From contig NZ_JAVDUW010000003.1 of the NCBI RefSeq assembly GCF_031456495.1, forward strand, positions 682,001-746,000: DNA of 64,000 nucleotides. Direction: 5' to 3'. Numbering within the stretch: the first letter of the stretch is position 1; each line of letters opens with the position of its first letter. The position numbers and the translations under genes were made by a program. Shown here in pieces: positions 53,683 to 61,055 of this stretch. The notes below the pieces were generated by a model. That model did not search any database and was not told the origin of the DNA. It saw only the letters and a program-made list of their open reading frames with translations. The DNA comes from Pedococcus sp031456495 (GTDB taxonomy: Bacteria > Actinomycetota > Actinomycetes > Actinomycetales > Dermatophilaceae).

Positions 53683-54020
53683 GCCTGCTCCCTCTCCTGC
53701 ACCGCGGCGAGGTGTGCCTCGAGCCGGTCCATCCGCGCGGACCAGGTGCGCCGGCTCTCCTCGAGCCACGACTCGGCCTGGCGCAGCACCTCCGGCTCCA
53801 GCCGGCACGGCCGGGCCTGCCGGTCCCGGCCGCGGCTCACCAGCCCGCACCTCTCCAGCACGCGGATGTGCTGGGACACGGCCTGCAGGCTCATCGCGTA
53901 GGGCTCGGCCAGCTCGGTGACGGTCGCGTCACCGCGGCTCAGCCGCGCCACGATGTCGCGGCGGGTGGGGTCGCCGAGCGCGGTGAACACCGCGTCGAGC
54001 TGGGCGGTTCCGGTCGTCAT
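53679..54020 (-). CDS. ArsR-family transcriptional regulator
   Basis: 113 residues with a winged helix: FTALGDPTRRDIVARLSRGD, VTELAEPYAMSLQAVSQHIR (recognition helix) and VLERCGLVSRGRDRQARPC. There is no ArsR-type Cys metal site (ELCVCDL is absent), so it is not an arsenic sensor; this branch usually controls its own SRPBCC operon. The ATG at 54020 is preferred; an in-frame ATG at 54032 would overlap the operator. It is the first gene of a three-gene cassette. Confidence 0.9.
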   Translation of the reverse strand: MTTGTAQLDAVFTALGDPTRRDIVARLSRGDATVTELAEPYAMSLQAVSQHIRVLERCGLVSRGRDRQARPCRLEPEVLRQAESWLEESRRTWSARMDRLEAHLAAVQEREQA

Positions 54021-54028
54021 GCAGGTAT

Positions 54029-54049
54029 TCAAGCACCCACTTGATCAAG
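54029..54049 (-). promoter_or_regulatory. Likely autoregulatory operator of the ArsR cassette
   Basis: TCAAG and CTTGA (54029-54033 and 54040-54044) form an inverted pair with 6 bases between, and CTTGATCAAG (54040-54049) is a perfect 10-base palindrome sharing one arm. The element starts 8 bases before the arsR ATG and is clearly more AT rich than its surroundings. It is the natural binding site for the encoded dimeric repressor. Inferred from position and symmetry. Confidence 0.6.
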
Positions 54050-54135
54050 CGTCCACTGGAATACGGGAGAGGGCCGGCGCCCGATGGACCCCCGGTGCCC
54101 CCAGCCAGACCGCAACTCAGCGCATCGACAGCCGC

Positions 54136-54921
54136 TCAGTGGACCGGCAGCCGGACCGGTATGCCGTCCTGCGCCAGTGCCGCCTTCACGTCGCCGACGG
54201 TGAGCTCACCGAAGTGGAAGACGCTCGCCGCGAGCACGGCGTCCGCCCCCGCGTGCACCGCCGGGGCGAAGTGCTCGACCTTCCCGGCCCCTCCACTGGC
54301 GATGAGCGGGATGCGCAGCTCCGCGCGGACGAGCCGGATCAGCTCGAGGTCGAACCCGTCCTTGGTGCCGTCGGCGTCCATCGAGTTGAGCAGCACCTCG
54401 CCGGCACCCAGCTCCTGCGCCCGCACGCACCACTCGACCGCGTCGATGCCGGTGCGCTGCCGCCCGCCGTGGGTCGTCACCTCGAACCCGCCGACCAGCG
54501 ACCCGTCCTCGGCCCGCCGGCGCCGGACGTCGGCGGACAGCACGAGCACCTGCGAGCCGAACCGCTCGGCCACCTCGGACACCAGCTCGGGCCGGGCGAT
54601 CGCGGCCGTGTTGACGCCGACCTTGTCGGCACCGGCCCGCAGCAGCCGGTCCACGTCGTCGACGGTCCGCACGCCCCCGCCCACGGTCAGCGGGATGAAG
54701 ACCTGCTCGGCGGTGCGGCGCACCACGTCGTACGTCGTCTCGCGGTCACCGCTGCTGGCCGTCACGTCGAGGAACGTCAGCTCGTCCGCGCCCTGCTCGC
54801 CGTACGCCTTCGCCAGCTCGACGGGGTCGCCGGCGTCGCGCAGGTTCTCGAACTGCACGCCCTTGACCACGCGGCCGGCGTCGACGTCGAGGCAGGGGAT
54901 GACCCGGGTGGCGAGGCTCAC
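54136..54921 (-). CDS. hisF: Imidazole glycerol phosphate synthase cyclase subunit
   Basis: 261 residues, TIM barrel. HisF uses ammonia from HisH to close the imidazole ring and release AICAR. RVIPCLDVDAGRVVKGVQF holds catalytic Asp near residue 12, VGGGVRTVDDVDRLLRAGAD and LIASGGAGKVEHF bind phosphates, and VLSADVRRRRAEDG holds the second catalytic Asp. The GTG at 54921 is chosen as it begins VSLATRVIPCLDVD as in other HisF. TACCCT ends 6 bases before it, so the gene is probably leaderless. No hisH, hisA or hisB is adjacent. Confidence 0.96.
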   Translation of the reverse strand: MSLATRVIPCLDVDAGRVVKGVQFENLRDAGDPVELAKAYGEQGADELTFLDVTASSGDRETTYDVVRRTAEQVFIPLTVGGGVRTVDDVDRLLRAGADKVGVNTAAIARPELVSEVAERFGSQVLVLSADVRRRRAEDGSLVGGFEVTTHGGRQRTGIDAVEWCVRAQELGAGEVLLNSMDADGTKDGFDLELIRLVRAELRIPLIASGGAGKVEHFAPAVHAGADAVLAASVFHFGELTVGDVKAALAQDGIPVRLPVH

Positions 54922-54927
54922 CCCGGA

Positions 54928-54945
54928 AGGGTATCCACCTAGGGT
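54928..54945. promoter_or_regulatory. Back-to-back -10 boxes for hisF and the kinase gene
   Basis: Only 31 bases separate the divergent starts of hisF (54921) and the kinase (54953). TACCCT (54933 to 54928, minus) ends 6 bases before the hisF GTG and TAGGGT (54940-54945, plus) ends 7 bases before the kinase ATG. With 6 bases between the boxes, polymerase can probably serve only one gene at a time. Inferred from sequence. Confidence 0.5.
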
Positions 54946-54952
54946 GAACGCC

Positions 54953-55519
54953 ATGCCCGCCGACCGGACCACGGACCACGTGAGCCAGATCGTGACCCTC
55001 GTGGACGCCACCCCCGCGCGCTGCGGCGGCACCCACCTCGTGGCGATCGACGGCCCCAGCGGCTCCGGCAAGACCACCCTCGCCCGGCAGGTGGCCGACG
55101 TCCTCTCGGCGCCCACGGTGCACATGGACGACCTCTACCCGGGCTGGGACGGCCTGCGGGCGGGGACCCACCGGGCGGACGAGTGGATCGTCCGCCCGCT
55201 GCGCGAGGGCCGCGCGGCGCGGTACCAGCGCTGGGACTGGCTCACCGACCGGTATGCCGAGTGGGTGCAGCTCCCCGCCACCGACGTCGTCGTGCTCGAG
55301 GGCTGCGGCTCCGGGGCCCTCCCCGGTGGGGCGTTCGCCTCGGTGCTGGTCTGGGTGGAGGCGGCCGAGGACGTCCGGTACGCCCGGGGCATGGCCCGCG
55401 ACCCCGGGTTCGCCCCCTACTGGGACCAGTGGGCCGCCCAGGAGCGACGCCTCTACGACGCCGACCGCACCTGGGAGCGGGCCGACCTCGTCATCGACAC
55501 CACCCTCGCCCGGGCCTGA
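54953..55519 (+). CDS. P-loop kinase, uridine kinase-like
   Basis: 188 residues. The Walker A loop is AIDGPSGSGKTTLARQVADV, near residue 34, followed by VHMDDLYPGWDGL (the D-D-L-Y phosphate-acceptor site of uridine and related kinases), VVLEGCGSGALPG as Walker B-like strand, and ERADLVIDTTLA at the end. It resembles uridine kinase or small (d)NTP-binding kinases often annotated only as ATP-binding protein. The phosphate acceptor is uncertain. The ATG at 54953 follows TAGGGT by 7 bases with no Shine-Dalgarno sequence. Confidence 0.82.
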   Translation: MPADRTTDHVSQIVTLVDATPARCGGTHLVAIDGPSGSGKTTLARQVADVLSAPTVHMDDLYPGWDGLRAGTHRADEWIVRPLREGRAARYQRWDWLTDRYAEWVQLPATDVVVLEGCGSGALPGGAFASVLVWVEAAEDVRYARGMARDPGFAPYWDQWAAQERRLYDADRTWERADLVIDTTLARA

Positions 55520-55567
55520 GCGCGTGTGGCCGGGCGCGCTGACGCCGCCTACTGCCAGAATCGGCCC

Positions 55568-56005
55568 ATGGAGCCCGGCGACGACACCGAGGCCGCAGCG
55601 GCGGTCCCCACCGGCGACGTCGACGCAGGCACCGACGACCTCTACGCGGCCGAGGACGCGGGCCTGCGCTCGGTGCACGACGCGGTCGTGATGCTCGCGG
55701 AGGGTCTCGGCGAGGACACGCGGCGGCTGGCCGCAGCGCCCCTCGAGGGCGCCCCGGAGGGCGGCACCGAGCCCTGGGTGCGGGTCGCCCGGCGGACGGA
55801 GTTCGCGACCGTCGGGCCCGGCCCCGACGGCACGGTCCGGGTCGGCCTGGCCTTCCCCCGCGAGGCCCCGGACGACGACCGCCTCTCCCCCGTCACCGGT
55901 TTCGGCACGGCCACCCACCGCCTCGACCTGCCGGCCGACTGCGACGAGGACGACATCCGCGACCTCGAGCCGCTGCTCGAGGCGGCCTACCTGCAGAACG
56001 GGTGA
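55568..56005 (+). CDS. DUF5655-like small protein
   Basis: 145 residues. The second half, RVARRTEFATVGPGPDGTVR, then LSPVTGFGTATHRLDLPADC and a short C-terminal helix ending YLQNG, resembles the DUF5655 domain; the first third is acidic and helical. No catalytic motif is seen. CAGAAT ends 6 bases before the ATG at 55568, suggesting a leaderless mRNA. Its stop shares a base with the ATG of the FUSC gene (TGATG). Confidence 0.6.
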   Translation: MEPGDDTEAAAAVPTGDVDAGTDDLYAAEDAGLRSVHDAVVMLAEGLGEDTRRLAAAPLEGAPEGGTEPWVRVARRTEFATVGPGPDGTVRVGLAFPREAPDDDRLSPVTGFGTATHRLDLPADCDEDDIRDLEPLLEAAYLQNG

Positions 56006-57168
56006 TGGCAGCCACCGGAGGCCGGGGCGACCGCGCGCTGCCGCGGGTCCCCACCTCGGCCGACCTGGTCCGCGCCGCCGCGCGCTCCCGCCGGGAGGCC
56101 CGGACGCGGACCCGGCGGATGCTGGCCCGGCTGGCCTTCGTCGTGCAGTGCGGGCTCGGCGCCGCCACCGCGTGGTGGGTCGCTTCCCACGTCCTGGGCC
56201 ACCAGCGCCCGTTCTTCGCCCCGGTGACGGCGATCGTCTCGCTCGGCCTGTCCTACGGCCAGCGGCTGCGCCGGGTCGTCGAGGTCATGATCGGCGTCGC
56301 CGTCGGGGTCTTCGTCGGGGACGCCTTCGTGCACTTCTTCGGGTCCGGCACGTGGCAGATCGTCGTCGTCGTGGTCCTGGCCATGAGCATCGCGGCGCTG
56401 CTGGGCGCCGGGCCCCTGCTCACGACGCAGGCAGGGGTGCAGTCGGTCATCGTCACCACGCTGACCGCCGCGCCGGGCTACGCGTTCACCCGTTGGCTCG
56501 ACGCCGTCGTCGGCGGGGTGGTCGCCCTCCTCTTCACGGTCCTCGCGCCCACCGCCCCCATCCGCCGGCCGCGGCAGCAGGCGTCGGTCGTCGTGCGGGA
56601 GATCAGCGAGATCCTCTCCGACACCGTGCGGTCCGTGCGCGACCGCGACTCGGAGCTCGCGACCGCGACCCTCTCGCGGGCCCGCGCCTCGGAGTCGATG
56701 CTCGACGAGCTGCGGTCCCTGTCCGCAGAGGGCATCGCCGTCGTCCGGCTCTCGCCGTTCCGCCGGCGCCACTTGCCCGGGGTGCAGGCCATCGCCGACC
56801 TGCTCGAGCCGCTGGACCGCGCCATCCGCAACCTGCGCGTGCTCGTCCGTCGCGCCGCGGTGGCGACGTGGCGCGACGAACCGGTGCCCCCGGCATACCT
56901 GCGGCTGGTCGAGGCACTCGCCGACGTGACCGGCGACATCGCCCGCGAGCTCGGCGAGCGGCGGCTGCCCACCAACGCCCGGGCAGGGCTCTACCAGGTG
57001 GCCGAGCTCAGCGCGGTCCTCGACCCGACGTCGGGGCTCTCGGCCGAGGTGATGCGGGCGCAGATCCGCTCGATGGTCGTCGACCTGCTCATGCTCACCG
57101 GCCTGTCCGCGGACGAGGCACGCGACCACGTCCCCGAGTCGATGACCACCGGTCCCGACGACGGCTGA
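56005..57168 (+). CDS. FUSC-family membrane protein
   Basis: 387 residues. A basic N-terminus is followed by about six transmembrane helices (40-190): PFFAPVTAIVSLGLSYGQRL, VEVMIGVAVGVFVGDAF, WQIVVVVVLAMSIAALLGAG, then a long cytoplasmic helical region with heptad-like patterns (VVREISEILSDTVRSVRDRD). This is the fusaric acid resistance-like (FUSC/ArAE) layout. Members move aromatic acids or are of unknown role. The ATG at 56005 overlaps the previous stop by one base; a GTG at 56002 is also possible. Confidence 0.87.
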   Translation: MAATGGRGDRALPRVPTSADLVRAAARSRREARTRTRRMLARLAFVVQCGLGAATAWWVASHVLGHQRPFFAPVTAIVSLGLSYGQRLRRVVEVMIGVAVGVFVGDAFVHFFGSGTWQIVVVVVLAMSIAALLGAGPLLTTQAGVQSVIVTTLTAAPGYAFTRWLDAVVGGVVALLFTVLAPTAPIRRPRQQASVVVREISEILSDTVRSVRDRDSELATATLSRARASESMLDELRSLSAEGIAVVRLSPFRRRHLPGVQAIADLLEPLDRAIRNLRVLVRRAAVATWRDEPVPPAYLRLVEALADVTGDIARELGERRLPTNARAGLYQVAELSAVLDPTSGLSAEVMRAQIRSMVVDLLMLTGLSADEARDHVPESMTTGPDDG

Positions 57169-57190
57169 GCCGCCTGCAAGACTGGCCCCG

Positions 57191-58399
57191 ATGTCGCAGG
57201 CCACCGTCCGTCCCGCACCCACCGCCGCCCCGCCCACCTGGCTGGTCGCGATCGGGCTCGTCGCCGTCGCCGTCAACCTGCGCACGGTCATGGCCAGCGT
57301 GCCCCCGCTCGTGCAGGACATCGGGCGCGACCTGCACCTCGGCAACGCCGCCCTCGGCACCCTCACCACCCTGCCGGTGCTCTGCATGGGGCTGTTCGCG
57401 CCGGTGGCGCAGCGGGTGGCGGCCCGGGTCGGCGCCGCGACCGGCGTCCAGGCGGCCGTCGTCTGCGTCCTGCTCGGCCTGCTCTCCCGCTTCGGCGGCG
57501 GGAACGTGTGGCTGCTGTATGCCGGGACGTTCGTCGCCGGGGTCGGCATCGCCCTCGGCGGGACGCTGCTGCCGGGCCTGGTCAAGGAGCTGTTCCCGCC
57601 GGAGCGCTCGGGCCTGGTCACGGGCCTCTACATGCTCGCGATGATGGGCGGGGCGGGCGCGTCGTCCGCGCTGTCCGTGCCGCTGCGCGAGCGCCTCGGG
57701 TCGTGGCAGGGCTCGCTCGGGTCGTGGTCGGTCCTGGCCGTCGTCGGCGCGCTGGCCTGGCTGCCCATCTGGCGCGGGCACACGCGGCTGCGGGCCGAGG
57801 ACCCCGTCGTCGTGGTCCCGACGCGGCTGCCGTGGCGCCACGCGACGGCCTGGCTGGTCGCCGGCTACCTCACGATCCAGTCCGTCGAGTTCTACTCCTC
57901 GCTGGCCTGGCTGGCGCCGACGTATGCCGCGCGCGGCTGGGACCCGACCCACGCCGGGTATCTCCTCAGCGTCTTCACCGCGCTCCAGCTCGTCTCCGGC
58001 CTGCTCGGGCCGGCCCTGGCCGACCGCGTCCACGACCACCGGGCGCTGCTGCTCGCCGCCTCGGTGCTCGGGCTCCTCGGCCAGGCCGGGCTCTGGCTGG
58101 CGCCGGGCGCCGCGCCGTGGGTGTGGGCCGCGGTGCTGGGCTTCGGGCAGGGCGCGTCCTTCGCGCTCGGCCTGGTGCTCATGGTCGACTACGCCTCGAC
58201 ACCGGCGGCGAGTGCGCGGCTGGCGGGCATGGCGTTCTTCTTCAGCTACACGATCGCCTCGCTGGGGCCGGCGACGCTGGGCGCGCTGCGCGACGCCACC
58301 GGAGGGTTCGGCGCCGTCTGGATGGTGCTGACGGTCCTCATGCTCGGTCAGGTGGCGTTCGCCGCCGTGCTCCGACCGGGGCTGGCACGCATCCCCTGA
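57191..58399 (+). CDS. MFS transporter, CynX/NimT type
   Basis: 402 residues with about 12 transmembrane helices. VAIGLVAVAVNLRTVMASVP in helix 1, LGTLTTLPVLCMGLFAPVAQ in helix 2, and FVAGVGIALGGTLLPGLVKE in helix 4 are typical of the cyanate/2-nitroimidazole transporter family. The substrate cannot be predicted. AAGACT ends 7 bases before the ATG at 57191 without a Shine-Dalgarno sequence. It follows the FUSC gene by 22 bases. Confidence 0.9.
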   Translation: MSQATVRPAPTAAPPTWLVAIGLVAVAVNLRTVMASVPPLVQDIGRDLHLGNAALGTLTTLPVLCMGLFAPVAQRVAARVGAATGVQAAVVCVLLGLLSRFGGGNVWLLYAGTFVAGVGIALGGTLLPGLVKELFPPERSGLVTGLYMLAMMGGAGASSALSVPLRERLGSWQGSLGSWSVLAVVGALAWLPIWRGHTRLRAEDPVVVVPTRLPWRHATAWLVAGYLTIQSVEFYSSLAWLAPTYAARGWDPTHAGYLLSVFTALQLVSGLLGPALADRVHDHRALLLAASVLGLLGQAGLWLAPGAAPWVWAAVLGFGQGASFALGLVLMVDYASTPAASARLAGMAFFFSYTIASLGPATLGALRDATGGFGAVWMVLTVLMLGQVAFAAVLRPGLARIP

Positions 58400-58476
58400 C
58401 CCGCGGTCGAGGGGCGCTCCCAGCCTCCCCGGGCGAGCTCGGTCCGCGTGTCGGCGCCCGGTGGGATGCTGCCCTC

Positions 58477-58809
58477 ATGGCGTACGACCACGAGCTCGCC
58501 GACCGCCTGCGCACCGCGCTGCAGGACGTCGACGGCGTGCAGGAGAAGGCGATGTTCGGCGGCCTGGCGTTCCTGGTCGGCGGGCACATGGCGGTCGCCG
58601 CGAGCGGCCAGGGCGGTCTCATGGTCCGGTGCGACCCGGCCCGCACGGGCGAGCTGCTCGCCGGCGGCGAGGCCGAGCCCATGGTCATGCGGGGCCGAGA
58701 GATGGACGGCTGGCTGCGCGTGGCCGCCGACCGGGTGGACACCGACGGGGCACTCCAGCGGTGGGTCGACACCGGCGTGGCGTACGCCGCGTCCCTCCCC
58801 CCGAAGTAG
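58477..58809 (+). CDS. TfoX N-terminal domain protein
   Basis: 110 residues covering only the TfoX/Sxy N-terminal domain: MAYDHELADRLRTALQDVDG, EKAMFGGLAFLVGGHMAVAA, GGLMVRCDP and DTGVAYAASLPPK. The helix-hairpin-helix C-terminal domain of competence TfoX is absent. In actinobacteria such stand-alone proteins have no proven function. GATGCT ends 6 bases before the ATG at 58477. The 124 bases after it, before the PH-domain gene end, show nothing recognisable. Confidence 0.88.
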   Translation: MAYDHELADRLRTALQDVDGVQEKAMFGGLAFLVGGHMAVAASGQGGLMVRCDPARTGELLAGGEAEPMVMRGREMDGWLRVAADRVDTDGALQRWVDTGVAYAASLPPK

Positions 58810-58933
58810 GCACCCGGTTTGGAGGCACCCGGCAGGGGGAATACAGCAGGAAGCCGTGGTCCGGTGCGTGGCTTGCGAGGGGACGCTTGGCGGTCAGGCC
58901 CGGGCCACGGCGCAGACGTGTCGGACCGACGCC

Positions 58934-59443
58934 TCACTCCCGGGTGACGTCGGGGCTGGGCACCGACGGGCCCAGGGCCTGCACGAGCGCGGCCAGGCGA
59001 CCGGCCTCGGCGCGTCCGAAGCCGGCGTCCGCCTTCTGGATCGCCATGACCGCAACGGTGTCGGTGTCGCTGAGCTCGATGGTGACCCACGGGTCGCCCT
59101 CGCCGAACCGCACGTCGACGACCTCGCGCCACGAGACCGTGCGGGTGAGGAACAGGTTGCGGATGGTCAGCGTCTCCCGGGTCGGGACCGCGCGGATGCT
59201 GGCGAAACGCCACAGCAGCAGCGCGATGGCGACACCCACCCCGGCGAAGAAGACCCGGTCGCCCGCTCGCCAGTTGCCGCCCTCGGCCGGCCCGGGCAGC
59301 ACGACGGCGACCACGGCGAAGAGCAGGACGGTCGCCACGGCCGAGGCGGTGGCCACCGCGCGGCCACGCCGCGGCCGGAACGGTGCGAAGGCCGCCTGCT
59401 CGTCCGCACCGGGTCCCGGCCCCCGAGACCGTGCCATCGTCAC
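58934..59443 (-). CDS. PH domain-containing membrane protein
   Basis: 169 residues. Two hydrophobic helices (about 32-52 and 65-85) are followed by a bacterial PH-like domain: VPTRETLTIRNLFLTRTVSW, REVVDVRFGEGDPWVTIELS and ADAGFGRAEAGRLAALVQAL. Family members are membrane-associated with unknown role. I used the GTG at 59443, which overlaps the hisG stop by 4 bases (GTGA) as is usual in this genome; the ATG at 59437 is the alternative. It ends the rib-his operon. Confidence 0.78.
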   Translation of the reverse strand: MTMARSRGPGPGADEQAAFAPFRPRRGRAVATASAVATVLLFAVVAVVLPGPAEGGNWRAGDRVFFAGVGVAIALLLWRFASIRAVPTRETLTIRNLFLTRTVSWREVVDVRFGEGDPWVTIELSDTDTVAVMAIQKADAGFGRAEAGRLAALVQALGPSVPSPDVTRE

Positions 59444-60285
59444 AACCGGCAGGCGGCGATGTCGGTCACCAGGATCGCCCGCGCCCCCAGGTCGTACAGC
59501 TCGTCCATGATCGCGTTCGTCCTGGCCCGCGGGACCATGGCGCGGACGGCGGCCCACTCCTTGTTCTGCAGGGCGGACACGGTGGGCGACTCGAGCCCGG
59601 GCGTCACGGCACAGGCCGCCTCGACCAGGTGTGCCGGCACGTCGTAGTCGAGCATCACGTAGTGGCGGGCCGTGATCACGCCGGTGAGGCGGCGGCGCAG
59701 CACCTCGACGCCGGCGGACTCCCCCGTCCCCTCGCGGCGGATGAGGACGGCCTCGCTGCGCAGGATCGCGTCCCCGAAGACCTCGAGACCCTGCTGGCGG
59801 AGGGTGGTCCCGGTCTCGACGACGTCGGCGATGACGTCCGCGACCCCGAGGGTGATCGCGGTCTCCACGGCGCCGTCCAGCCGCACGACCTGGGCCGAGA
59901 CCCCCGCCTCGGCCAGGTGCTTCTCGACCAGGCCGGCGTAGCTCGTCGCCACGCGGCGGCCGCCGATGCCGGCGACGTCCGCGCACGTGCCCGGGCGGGC
60001 GGCATACCGGAACGTGGAGCCGCCGAACCCCAGCGTCATGACCTCGATCGCGGCGCTGCCGGAGTCGAGCAGAAGGTCGCGGCCGGTGATGCCGCAGTCC
60101 ACGGTGCCGGAGCCGACGTAGACCGCGATGTCGCGCGGGCGCAGGTAGAAGAACTCGACCTCGTTGTCGTGGTCGGTGACGACGAGCTCCTTGGAGTCGC
60201 GCCGGACGCGGTAGCCGGCCTCGCGGAGCATGTCGACCGCGGGCTCGGAGAGGGACCCCTTGTTGGGGACGGCGATGCGCAGCAT
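59440..60285 (-). CDS. hisG: ATP phosphoribosyltransferase (long form)
   Basis: 281 residues, first enzyme of histidine synthesis, joining ATP and PRPP. LRIAVPNKGSLSEPAVDMLR opens the protein, DCGITGRDLLLDSG and LGFGGSTFRYAA line the active site, VETGTTLRQQGLEV (E-x-G-x-T) binds PRPP phosphate, and the C-terminal ACT-like domain (YVMLDYDVPAHLVEAACAVT) binds histidine for feedback. AGGAAG precedes the ATG. hisE lies 24 bases upstream. Confidence 0.97.
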   Translation of the reverse strand: MLRIAVPNKGSLSEPAVDMLREAGYRVRRDSKELVVTDHDNEVEFFYLRPRDIAVYVGSGTVDCGITGRDLLLDSGSAAIEVMTLGFGGSTFRYAARPGTCADVAGIGGRRVATSYAGLVEKHLAEAGVSAQVVRLDGAVETAITLGVADVIADVVETGTTLRQQGLEVFGDAILRSEAVLIRREGTGESAGVEVLRRRLTGVITARHYVMLDYDVPAHLVEAACAVTPGLESPTVSALQNKEWAAVRAMVPRARTNAIMDELYDLGARAILVTDIAACRL

Positions 60286-60309
60286 GGTGCGGACTTCCTG
60301 GGTGGTGGC

Positions 60310-60573
60310 CTAGAGGTGGGCGTAGACGTCGTCGAGGGAGATGTCGGAGGCGACCATGAGCACCTGCAGGTGGTAGAGCAGCTGGCTGATCTCCTCCGCG
60401 GCGCGGTCCTTGCCCTCGTGCTCGGCGGCCATCCACACCTCGGCGGCCTCCTCCACGATCTTCTTGCCGATGGCATGCACACCGGCGTCGAGCGCGCGGA
60501 CCGTCCCCGAACCCTCGGGGCGGCTCACCGCCTTCTCGGTCAGCTCGGCGTACAGGTCGTCGAAGGTCTTCAC
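60310..60573 (-). CDS. hisE: Phosphoribosyl-ATP pyrophosphatase
   Basis: 87 residues. HisE removes pyrophosphate from phosphoribosyl-ATP in the second step of histidine synthesis. KTFDDLYAELTEKA starts the fold, KKIVEEAAEVWMAAEHEGKD carries the E-E-x-x-E metal motif, and EEISQLLYHLQVLMVA is the second metal helix. The GTG overlaps the ribH stop by 4 bases, coupling histidine and riboflavin genes. It is the stand-alone form matching the single-domain HisI at 14655-15023. Confidence 0.96.
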   Translation of the reverse strand: MKTFDDLYAELTEKAVSRPEGSGTVRALDAGVHAIGKKIVEEAAEVWMAAEHEGKDRAAEEISQLLYHLQVLMVASDISLDDVYAHL

Positions 60574-61055
60574 GAGCCCAGCGTACGGGGGGCCAGCCCG
60601 GCCAGGGTCACCGCGGTCGCCACCGCGGCGACGGCGGCCTCGTGCCCCTTGTCCTCGCTCGAGCCGGGCAGCCCGGCGCGGTCGAGGGCCTGCTGGTCGT
60701 CGTCGCACGTGAGCACGCCGAACCCGATCGGGACGCCGGTGCGGGTGCTGACGTCGGTCAGGCCGTGGGTGACCCCGCTGCAGACGTAGTCGAAGTGCGG
60801 TGTGCCACCACGGATCACGACACCCAGGGCGACGAGGGCGTCGAACGACGGCGCGAGCCGGGCGCACGCCACGCTGAGCTCGACGGTGCCGGGCACCCGC
60901 ACGAGCGGGACGTCCTGCACGCCGCACTCGGCGAGGCCGCGCAGGGCGCCGGCGACCAACCCGTCCATGACCTCGGTGTGCCAGGACGCGGCGACGACCG
61001 CCACCCGCAGCCCGCTGCCGTCGGCGGTGACGGTGGGCGCTCCCTTGCCGCTCAT
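60570..61055 (-). CDS. ribH: 6,7-dimethyl-8-ribityllumazine synthase
   Basis: 161 residues. RibH condenses the ribityl-uracil with dihydroxybutanone phosphate to lumazine and forms large capsids. VAVVAASWHTEVMDGLVAGA, VPGTVELSVACARLA, ALGVVIRGGTPHFDYVCSGV (with the catalytic His) and FGVLTCDDDQQALDRAG are in the expected places. The ATG overlaps the ribBA stop, and its stop overlaps hisE, by 4 bases each. Confidence 0.97.
   Translation of the reverse strand: MSGKGAPTVTADGSGLRVAVVAASWHTEVMDGLVAGALRGLAECGVQDVPLVRVPGTVELSVACARLAPSFDALVALGVVIRGGTPHFDYVCSGVTHGLTDVSTRTGVPIGFGVLTCDDDQQALDRAGLPGSSEDKGHEAAVAAVATAVTLAGLAPRTLGS

Noticed and set aside
58477..58809. TfoX protein plus octamer as a DNA-uptake system
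   Set aside because: Only the TfoX N-terminal domain is present and no competence pilus or ComEC genes are in the window; the link is not supported.
60573..60590. TACGCT 6 bases before hisE as a leaderless promoter
   Set aside because: The hisE start overlaps the ribH stop by 4 bases, so coupled translation explains it better; the box may be chance.
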